A DNA stretch of 11,769 nt from the NCBI GenBank assembly GCA_027596195.1, contig JADGJG010000847.1, positions 1-11,769 of the forward strand, written 5' to 3'. The notes beneath the pieces were generated by a model. It ran no database searches. It was not told where the DNA came from and saw only the letters and a program-made list of their open reading frames with translations. Below are positions 1 to 8,300 of the stretch, in pieces (the stretch's first letter is position 1; every line of letters starts with the position of its first letter). The position numbers and the translations under genes are program-made. Source of the DNA: Podochytrium sp. JEL0797. Its lineage: Eukaryota; Chytridiomycota; Chytridiomycetes; Chytridiales; Chytriomycetaceae.

Positions 1-426
1 CATCTTTCAAGCGGAGATCTTCTTTCGGATGCTTGAACATTCTCTTCTTCAGTGTGAGCTTGAGGTCGTTGTTGGAATCTGTTTGCTGCATTAATATCGA
101 CATCAAAGAAAAATTGTGAGAAAAGACCCACCAGGAACCGTATTCTCCTCCTTTTGCTTGTTCAATAGCAGGGATGTCAAGAATGTTTCCTTCTTGGATT
201 CTTTTTGCGAGCCACATATGCAATCGGCCAAATATTCAACGGATCTGATTGCTCGATCCGTTTTCGAAGTCACGGTAAATAGAGACCAGCTTGCGGTATC
301 CTTCAGCTTGAACTTTTTCCCGATTTCTTTCACAACTTCGTCCGCCGTCGTGACGGGTGAGATTAGAATATCAAACGAGTGGCCGTCCATTACGTAGATT
401 TTACAAAGCCTGTTAACATTGCCTTC
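1..426 (-). other. FERM domain, N-terminal part (F1 and start of F2), cut by window edge
   Basis: Exons 18-19. The block starting '[18 protein letters not shown]' and the following '[15 protein letters not shown]' fit the ubiquitin-like F1 lobe. '[14 protein letters not shown]' fits the end of F1, and '[20 protein letters not shown]' fits the F1-F2 link (compare the WRLFFRKEVF region of myosin VII). A Lys/Glu/Ser-rich linker lies between them. The 86-138 intron (donor GTTCCT, acceptor TGCAG preceded by a TATTAATG branch-like site) joins the two parts in frame. Its donor is weak, so this junction is provisional. The F2 and F3 lobes, and any second MyTH4-FERM unit, lie outside the window. Confidence 0.8.
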
Positions 427-3400
427 CTGTTTTGTCACAAAATGTTACTGAGAAACATGCACAGAAAATTAACGCACCCTGAATGATTGGATATCGGCGA
501 TGGTGGGAGCGAACTTTCGAGCACCATACATCAACACGCTCTTTGAAAACAGCTCCGCAGTAAGAGAAAGCATTCGCTTGGTGCCTAACATTGAATTAGA
601 TAATATTTCAAATTTGATGTCTCTTACTTGAATTCGTTTTACACCCTCGGAGAATAAACGCCAACAAGAACTTGGAGAACACCTTGCTTGGCGGAAATGC
701 TCCAATGCAGAGAGTAAGTACTTGCCATCCATTCAGCGTTATGTCGCTCCAGCCCTTTGGCTCCCCATCTAATGGAGGAGTCACTTGCTTGATGATTTGA
801 ATGAAAATCTCATCCCTCAACGTCAGATGAGCGAGGCCCAATTGAACAATTTGATGCATTGCAATGCAAATGTCTTCTTGCTTCTTTGATGTTGGATCCA
901 TTGCTTTCAACAGAACTGTTGTTTTGAATATTAGTTTGAGTGGGTGCCTTTGTGAACTCTTACGTTTAGAGCACTCCAAGGCAAGTGCATATGAGGCATC
1001 CCCTTCCTCGATTCGAGTGACGGGTGACGCGATCGGATTCTATGAATCTCATCAGCAAAAATCAGCATACACTATCACACATTACTTTGCTATATCTAAG
1101 CATTGCGTTGACATCGTGTGCTACAGGCGGCACCTTTTTGGTCTGCAAAGCAGGGAGCAATCCCTTCTTTTTGTTCGCTTGCTATTTTACGGTTCAGAAT
1201 ACTGTTTCGGCAAAGATGATTCAAAACGTACTGCAAAGTGAAGGTCTCCGAATGATTGCAACGAGACCGCATCAGCGAACGGATCCATCTTCCCATCAGT
1301 TAGCTCCGCCACGGCCTATGAAACGTTAAAACTATGCAACCAAGCGCGACAGAACATACCGAATTACGCTCTTGAGTTGTGAGAGGATTGGCCACGGTGC
1401 TCTTCTCGGTGGACGATCGGTTGGGCATATCAGAGTCAGAACTCGCCTTTGAAAACTCGCTCGCACGTGGCGCGGCTTCAGCGATATTTTCGTTGGACAG
1501 AAGCACCTTCTTTTTCTCATACAACTCGTTGATTTCAGTAGTCAGATTTTGGGCCAAGGCAGCCAGTTCGTCGTGGCTATTGAAGTCTTTGATGAAACTG
1601 AATATTTCATCCAGCTTGTTGTCAGCAGTTGGTTTTTTGGTCAAAGGGGTTGGCTCCGGGTCTAGAGAGCTAGCACCAGTGGAGGAAACTCGGGAGTCCC
1701 TTGACTCGGCAATTTTCTCTTCCACTTTGCCAATCAAGTTATCAAGCGCGGAGATGGCTGCAGTATCTTTTTCGGCCGCGACCTTATCCTGTGCCATCAA
1801 AGCGTTCTTTTCGGCAAGCTCTTTCTCCGTGGCAGCCTTTTGCTTCTCTTTTGCAGCCTCGATTTCTTCCAATCTGCGCTTCTCCTCTTCTTGTCTCTTT
1901 TTGAGTTGGGCCGCTTCTTGCAATTTCAGTTGGGCCGCCCTCAATTCAGCCATCATGCGCTCGGTCGCGAGGCGTTCCATTTCAGCAGCTTCGAGCTCTC
2001 TAAGTCTGCGAAGTTCTTTCTCCTTTCTTTCTTGCTCTTCTTTCAGCGCCTTCAGCTTCGCTGCCTGGAGCTTACGGAAGACGGCCTTTGCAAACCACAT
2101 TCTCGCAGCTATTCCATGCTTAGTTACATTTTGCTAATATAATAAGACATACCTGATTGGATTTTGAGGATGGCTTTCTTTTGGCGCTTGTAACGAACCA
2201 CAAACAAGTATCCCTTGACGTCTAAAAGTAACCACCGAGAGCTCAATAGACTGGTCAAAACAACAAAATCTGGGTACAACTTACGCTTTTGAATAATGAT
2301 GGCATTTTTGCGAATCTTCTGATACTTTGCCCTGGCTTGAAATCCACGAACGTATCTTTGGATGGTCAAAACACTTGCTTTTTGAATATCAGCGGTTCGT
2401 TTTTGAATTTCCGTAATCTAGTTTGCCATTTAGAACGCGAATTGGGCGGGGGGAAAACGAACAGGATCCAAATTACATTTTCAGCTCGCATAAAGATTTT
2501 GGAATGTCCAGCCTGCCACGACCCCTCAGGCAAATTGCAAGCCACGCAAATACTTTTCGCCTTTTCTCTCGGATCCTCAGAAAGCTTGTTTTCACGCGAC
2601 AGAATGAATCGATTCTCCATGTTGAATTTTTCAAACGAAATTCGGACGGGGAACCCGGACTTGCGAATTTTGATGGTTTCGAGCATTCCAGAGTATCTCA
2701 ACTGCGATAGCACTTTAATGTCTTCAAATAGGAATGCCTGCATCTGCGAGTTTGGCTTGATGCATCGCACGTAGTGGGTTGTCGTCATTCCCAGCGTCAT
2801 GACAAGGGAATTGAGTTGGTTTCGGAACGTTCCTCCGGCAGTCAGTTTTGTCGATTTTTGCGACATTTTTGGGGAAGGGACATTGTGGTTGATGTGGATG
2901 TGACTGTTCAATGCGTTCGATGAGCTCGCTGGGGAACCATGAGCAGATTCATTTCGTGGAGTTCCTGTCCCGGATCCGGGCAAGGAATTACAATCGTTTT
3001 CTTTGGGCGTGATCAAAGCCGAAATAAAGGGCACCTGTTGGAGTCAAATTAAATATCACGTCTCACGACTCCAAAAAACGAAAAAACGCGTACCGTCGAG
3101 CTGCTAATCAAGTCATACAATTCTTCCTGCAACGCATCCTTGTTCTTTTCCAAGAATCCTTCGACATTGTACAAAACCTCTCCAGCATAGTGCTTGATTC
3201 CAAAAATTCCATTCTTGAGTTTCGGTTTCGTAAAGTGCTTGTGTTTCTCGTGTGTCTTTTCGAGCTTCATCAAAAAAGATTCTTCGGATCCCTTGGGAAG
3301 CTTGACTTCTTCATCGAGTTGGGCGAGAATACCTTTGGGTTTATCCTGTGTTTTTTGTGAATGAGAAATCGACATGGAAAATATCACGATGGCGTTGGCG

Positions 3401-5237
3401 ACAAAACTTACCTCAATCAAATCAATACAAGCTTGGTTATCCTCGTATGAAATCTTTTCCCAGCTGATGCCTTCTTTCTCGTACTAAAACACTCAAAAAT
3501 GTAAACGCGAGGAGCAAAAGAATGGATATGCGACAGACACAAAACGAACCTCCTCTTGCTCGAGCTTGAAAATAAACTGGTTGAAAAAGTTTTGCAGCTT
3601 CTCGTTGGTGTAGTTGATGCAGAGTTGTTCAAAACTGTTGACCTGAAAAAAAGTGCAACCACCAATGAGCCTTTGCATTTCCAAAAACATTGGGAGAGAG
3701 ATTCGACGAACCGTAAAGTCTTCAAACCCAAAAATATCCAACACTCCGATATAATTTTGAATCTCTTTATCAGCCGTTGCTTGAAGAGTGGAATTGATGA
3801 GCTCCAACAAAACTCGAAACAAGTTGGAGTAAAGGTTCTTGGCGATACTGTCACGGTTGTCGGTTGCCTGAAACAAAATACTCAATCAGAATCTCATTCG
3901 AGGAATCACGCCCAAAATAAAACAAAAGGCTGTTTACCTGACTCGGTTTCAGTGGAACCATGGTCGTCTCCGATCGAACCACCAGCTTTTTGAAGCACAT
4001 GACTTTGTTCAAATTGCCTTCATTCACTCCCAACAGGGTCGAAATGCTACGAATCGTCTCCTTATCATCAATCCTCACAGACTCATTCCCAGACTCAGCC
4101 TTGAACGTGACATTCCCAAGCCACAAAATCGCCGACAAAACCCTCAAAATCGAATCAATCCCATCCGCCGAAATATTCAACACCGTTAATGAAAACTTGA
4201 GCCCCTCGAATTTAGAACGCGGGTCCACCCCGGGAATCTCCGTACACCCACTTTGCGAAAGGTAGTAATACGATTCCGTGGGTTTGATGAGATACTGGTT
4301 CACTTCCTCCTCATTGGCACCTTGCGCAAACTCGTAAAACACGTGATAGTTGCGCTCCGATTTCGATTGTCGCGCGACACGCGATTTTTCGAGCAGGTAA
4401 CTCGTGATGTTGGCGCCAATGATTTCGAGCTTCTTGTCGAGTTGGACTTGGATGAACTTTCCGAAACGCGACGAGTTGTTGTTGCGCGAGGTTTTGGCGT
4501 TTCCTGTTTTCAAATGAGCGCGAGTGTCAATTTTTTTTTCACGAGCTTTCACCCCCCACCCCAAGTGTTGGAAAAGAGAAAACCACCCCCCCCCCCCCCC
4601 TCCAAAAATCAAATACATACCGAAACTCTCAAGAACAGTATTCGCCTCCAAAATCTGCTGATGAATCCACGACACATTCGAATGATGCGAAGTCACCGCC
4701 GTCAAATACGACAAAATGTATTTCGTACTCTCACTCTTTCCAGACCCAGACTCTCCCGAAATAATCACAGACTGGTTGCGTTTCTCAGAGCGGAGGTTGC
4801 GAATCGCCGATTCCGAGAGGGCAAAAATGTGGGGAGGGTTGTGCTGGCGTTCGTGCGACTCGTATTTCGAGATGGTTGCGTGTCCGAAAATGTCGAGTGG
4901 TTTGTAGGGGTTTACGGCAACGAGGATGGAACCCGTGTACGTCTTGAATTTTTTTTTTTGAGTATATCGATTCACGCGTCGGAACGACGATCAGCATAGC
5001 GGGGGACAGCAAACTCACATAAATAAACCCATCTTGAAATCGATTTTTCAAGTTGTTCAGAATCGCCGGCTCCGACAAGTCAGGCAAAGCCGTCATATCC
5101 TCGACCCATCCTGCTGTTCCAAAATACGACAACCACAAAAAAAGCGCGTAAGCAAACACACCCTCGCAGCCTCCTCCCCAACAAGGAGTCTGAGCCAACA
5201 AACCTGGAAGACCACCCGGTGCGGTCGGCGATGTCAT
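1..5237 (-). CDS. MyTH4-FERM unconventional myosin heavy chain, 3' end beyond the window
   Basis: An actin-based motor with a MyTH4-FERM tail (known family: filopodial and membrane-linked class VII/X/XV/XXII-like myosins). My exon model, 5' to 3': 5204-5237, 5019-5110, 4621-4942, 3938-4503, 3712-3867, 3550-3642, 3412-3483, 3094-3345, 2477-3034, 2285-2417, 2153-2221, 1360-2108, 1232-1315, 1086-1181, 964-1039, 628-915, 478-584, 139-426, 1-85. All 18 introns are GT..AG and the joined frame stays open for 1373 codons plus one base, so the tail continues off the left edge. Order: about 12 residues of N-terminus, motor (to residue about 715), three IQ motifs, charged helix, MyTH4, start of FERM. 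There is no SH3-like N-terminal domain. I chose the ATG at 5235-5237 because it has A at -3 and runs straight into the conserved '[11 protein letters not shown]'. The first and last junctions (weak donors GTTTGT and GTTCCT) are the least certain. The exact myosin class cannot be told from this window. Confidence 0.93.
478..1315 (-). other. MyTH4 domain of the myosin tail (exons 13-17)
   Basis: A MyTH4 domain (family role: microtubule or cargo binding, acting as a unit with FERM) assembled from five exons. Diagnostic blocks after splicing are '[10 protein letters not shown]' (consensus PIxxPLxxL), '[18 protein letters not shown]' (consensus LRDEIxxQIxKQ) and '[16 protein letters not shown]' (consensus GWxLLxLCxGxFPPS). 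The final part, '[18 protein letters not shown]', leads directly into the FERM domain. The introns here are 43-53 nt (585-627, 916-963, 1040-1085, 1182-1231, 1316-1359). Without removing them the protein is broken by stops or foreign frames, for example the stop after 'KQYSEP' in the 1182-1231 intron. Confidence 0.9.
1360..2417 (-). other. Myosin neck and charged helix: three IQ motifs, then coiled coil/SAH-like stretch
   Basis: Exons 10-12. Three light-chain/calmodulin-binding IQ motifs can be read across the splices: '[15 protein letters not shown]', '[18 protein letters not shown]' and '[18 protein letters not shown]'. The second and third are each interrupted by an intron (2222-2284 and 2109-2152), which supports those junctions. 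A stretch of about 110 residues dominated by Glu, Lys, Arg, Ala and Leu follows. It could be a single alpha-helix lever extension, a dimerising coiled coil or both, as in myosin X. After it comes a Ser/Thr/Pro-rich linker, then a second short helical stretch containing 'ELYEKKK'. No PH domain is recognisable between the helix and MyTH4. Confidence 0.85.
2477..5110 (-). other. Myosin motor domain (exons 2-9)
   Basis: Every core ATPase and actin-binding element is visible, so this should be an active motor. The P-loop is '[11 protein letters not shown]' (residues 105-115; Ser where many myosins have Ala and Thr). Switch I is 'NNNSSRFGK' (157-165). Switch II is 'DIFGFEDF' (382-389), split from the relay helix start '[15 protein letters not shown]' by an intron. 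The TEDS-rule residue, counted 16 residues before the Asp of 'RDSIAK', is Glu328, which predicts activity without heavy-chain phosphorylation at this site. The actin-binding strand '[10 protein letters not shown]' and the SH1-helix region '[15 protein letters not shown]' are canonical. Loop 2, between 'ALITPK' and 'GGTFRNQL', is enlarged to about 55 residues and is rich in Ser, Asn, Pro and His. The neck starts after 'KIFMRAEN' (residue 715). Confidence 0.95.
4504..4620 (-). other. Myosin intron 3 with a C15 (minus-strand G15) homopolymer
   Basis: A 117-nt intron with donor GTATGT and acceptor ending AACAG, in phase 1 inside 'ESFG|NAK', just before switch I. It carries an uninterrupted C run at 4586-4600 on the plus strand, so the transcript has G15 shortly after the donor. 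It is the longest intron of the gene and has no stop in the reading frame. Confidence 0.85.
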
Positions 5238-5363
5238 TGTTGAATTCTAGTGTCAAAAAAAAGAGAAAAACAATGGGATGTCCGCCCCCCAAAAGAGATT
5301 TTCAACGAAGATGTTTATCAAAGGGGCCTTCTTGGCGTCCGCTCTTATTCAAGTCTCGCCCCA
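5238..5363. other. 126-bp spacer between YAK1 stop and myosin start
   Basis: This spacer must hold the YAK1 3' end and the myosin promoter and 5' UTR unless these overlap the neighbouring genes. On the minus strand an AATAAG hexamer (5344-5349) lies 14 nt after the YAK1 stop codon and could be a weak polyadenylation signal. A T-rich stretch follows nearer the myosin ATG. I see no clear TATA box. Confidence 0.5.
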
Positions 5364-8300
5364 TCATTCCTTTTCCTCCTCACCACCACCACCACCCACA
5401 CCCCGCCTCTCCCCCAAATCCAGAGGCACAACATTCGGCAAACTAGAAAACCGCAACGCGCGTGACCCTCCAGCCGCAGCAGCAGCCAACGAAGAAGCAA
5501 CCACAGCAGGTATCGGAATCTCCGACTCCCCCGATATAACCGCATCCACAAGATTCGATTTCGGAAACTCCATCCCCGCTCCCCCCCCTCCCCCTCCCCC
5601 TCCCCCAACAACAGGACTATTATACCCCCCAACCCCCGCCGCACCCCCCATATAACTACTCGGCCTCAAACCCCCACCGACCCCCGGAGAATGAAAACTC
5701 GACGAATACACGGGCGGTGTCGTCCCATACTGTACGCTCTGCCTCCTCATTCCAAGCGTCACGGGGTGGTTAATCCGTTGCGGCGGGATCCCAATCATAT
5801 TGTCCGCGTTGCGCGCTGACGCACTTACGTCGTTGGCCGAAAGCGGCGGGTATCCATTCACGAGCGCCGCTGGCGGAGGCGGGATAGGGAACCCATACAC
5901 TCCTGCACCGCTCGCGCTGCTAGAAGGAAGTGACGCCGCAGAAAACGGATAAGCGCCACCACCTTGTTGAAAGTGTTGCGGATTCGTCGCAAGCGCCGTA
6001 GAAATATTCGGCGGTCGTTTCTTCCCCGCCCGCGGTTGATGCTGATTCTGTTGTGACGGTGTCGGTTGTTGTTGTTGTTGCTGCTGGTACTGCGATGGCT
6101 GATGTTGCTGCGATTGCGGCACAGGTTGATTCCACGGCTGGTTCAACGGGAACGCACCATACATGCTCACAGAATATGACCTCCCCCGCGCAATCGCTGC
6201 CGCATTCGGTGAGTCTCCTCCCACCGCCGCACCATACGCAGAACCACCATCATACGCGACTCCGAGTCCATTCTGGGGTGGATACTGGTACGACACAGGC
6301 GGCACCGGCTGTTGATTATACGGCGAATGTTGCGCAGCCACCGGATGCTGATTGTACGGTGAATGCTGCGCAGCCACGGGATGCTGATTATACGGCGAAT
6401 GCTGCCCAGCAACCGGATGCTGATTATACGGCGAATGCTGCTGCGGCTGATACGAATTCCTCGGCGACGCAGCAAACGAATTCCTCGGCGACGACATCCC
6501 CCCACCATACAAACTCATCGACCCCCCACCACCACCACCACCACCCTGCTGCGACCGAAACCGCGGTGACCCAAACCCACCTTCCCCCGTCAACGACAAC
6601 CGCCTCTGCCCAAGATCATACATGGGCGCTCCCAAATCCGCACTCGAGTGATTCCGCGGGGCTTCCATCTGATGATGATGGTGATACGTTGTTTTGGCCG
6701 CAGCACTCCCCCCAATCGGATCCAATTCCGACAACCCCGGTAAACTCGGCGCTCGACTCACAAACGCCGCTTTCCCACTCGCGCTAATCCGTTCCCCCTT
6801 CTCCCCCATCCGCGGATGCTGCTGCTGCGATGCAACCTCCGTTGGCGCCGTGAGACTCATATTCGCCAACAACACTTCATGCGGGTAATGATGCGTTTCA
6901 TACGCCCCCAAGCTACCCACACTCTCAGCACCTCCATTAACAAACGCATGTTGCGGCGGAAGCGGCGGGTTCGGGCTCAAATGCGGGTGAGGTGGACCAT
7001 GGTGATGATGCGGGAACTGCAAAGTCGGCGGGGGCACCGATTGATTTTGATACACTGTATCCGAAGCCGCTCTTCGAAGAGACGCATGTTTCGCGTCGAG
7101 TAACTGTTGCTGTTGCTGCTGCTGACTCGACCGTGGCCTCCCTCCCGCCGCCGCCGCTGCATCCCCTCCAGAATCCAACACCAAGTGTTCCGCAGAAGCA
7201 CCCCCCCGCGAAGCCGCTTGCGTCGGCTTCATATCAGGACTACTATAAACCACATCATCGTTATTCAAACTCGCCCGCGCAACCGCATCCGACACGTGCC
7301 CAGGTGACCCCGCGTTCCCAGGCACAATCGTCCCCGCCGCCGCATTCCGCAACGACATTTTGTTGGGCCCACTTTGTTGCTGCATTGATACGATTTTTTG
7401 GAGTTGCGGTGGCACGGCTTGGATCATGGTGTTGGCGCGCGGGCGGCGGGTTGCCGTAGTCGTGGTGGGAGGTGTAGTGTTTGAAGGAGTAGCGACAGGA
7501 GATGTGGTGTTGCTCATTTTCAAGGATTCAGCAGGCGAGACCGAATGCGAGCTCAAAGACGGCGGGGCGGGCGGTGACCCTTTGTGCACATACGTGCTCG
7601 ACATGGATTCGTGCGGTGGCGGGGATTGGAACACGGTGGGTTGTAATCGGAACGCCGCGCTCGTGGCAAAGGGCGCCAGGTACGGTTCTCCCGTCACGAA
7701 GGGGTGCATTTTGGCTTGTTGCGGGGACCATCGTTCGAGCGGGTTGAGTTTGAGGAGGCCGCCGAGAAAGTCGAGAAGGCATCTACGGTTGTTCATTTCT
7801 TTTTGAGGGAAGGAGGGAGGGGGGCGTGAGAATCGCAAAACGATGCTAAAATCACCCACTCTCGCGTACCTTTCTCTAGTTCAAGAGGGTTCATTTCCTT
7901 TTTCGGCATCGGATACGCGTTGATAATCTCCTCTAACGTGTTTCCCGCAAAATACCGCTTTGACGCCTGCTCCGAAAGCCCCGTATCCTAAAAAACAAAA
8001 AATTAGCCCATGCAAGCAGGGTTATAACACAACCACAGACACATAGACACACAACCAAAAAAAAACAGAAACTCAACTCTCATGTACGCCTCCATACTCT
8101 TCAACTCATACCTCACCCCATCCACCCTTTGCCGCTTCACAAAAAAGTTTTTCGAATTCTTTCCCTTCTCGCACATCCACTGCTGCGGCATCCCGAGCAC
8201 CCCGACAATCCGCGAAACCTGGTTGTACTCGCTCGTGCCAGGAAACAGGGGTAACCCCAGAAACAGTTCGGCGGCAATGCATCCGAGGGACCACATATCG

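Larger units (their letters stand above)
5364..7640 (-). other. YAK1 low-complexity, prion-like C-terminal tail
   Basis: After the kinase domain the last exon encodes about 765 residues dominated by Gln, Pro, Ser, Asn, Gly, His, Ala and Tyr, with no recognisable fold. It has two poly-Gln runs of seven (near 7104-7124 and 6066-6086), His runs, a nine-Gly run near 6518-6547 and another near 5577-5610, and a tandem repeat. Several 'RxxS'-type serines (for example 'RRLSLTG' and 'RRQSVQYG') could be PKA/AGC sites, which would fit YAK1 biology but is inference. The reading frame stays open for the whole length despite the low complexity, which argues that it is translated. Confidence 0.8.

Noticed and set aside
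86..225. Alternative open frame across the end of exon 18 reading into the 'LKLTLKKR' block without an intron
   Set aside because: It would join the F2 segment directly but has no splice site to connect it to the F1 lobe. The model with the 86-138 intron keeps the F1 frame and needs only one weak donor. Kept as a doubt on this junction.
1379..2137. Long plus-strand open frame (252 codons) rich in Ser/Phe/Ala
   Set aside because: It is the antisense of the Glu/Lys/Ala-rich helix in the myosin; this composition leaves few stops on the other strand. No independent protein signature.
4253..4999. Plus-strand open frame of 248 codons
   Set aside because: Antisense to the conserved motor exons (P-loop and switch I); the encoded peptide has no recognisable domain.
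5111..5203. Hydrophobic stretch at the myosin N-terminus as a signal or membrane segment
   Set aside because: It arises only if the 93-nt stretch is read through. That stretch starts GTTTGT, ends AACAGCAG, and its removal puts '[12 protein letters not shown]' close to the start, as expected for a short-N-terminus motor.
6297..6440. Regular 36-nt repeats as a CRISPR-like array
   Set aside because: The units are directly adjacent with no spacers and lie in frame in a coding exon of a eukaryotic kinase.
6053..6787. Plus-strand Thr/Ala/His-rich frame of 244 codons
   Set aside because: Mirror of the YAK1 low-complexity tail, including its tandem repeat; explained by repetitive composition.
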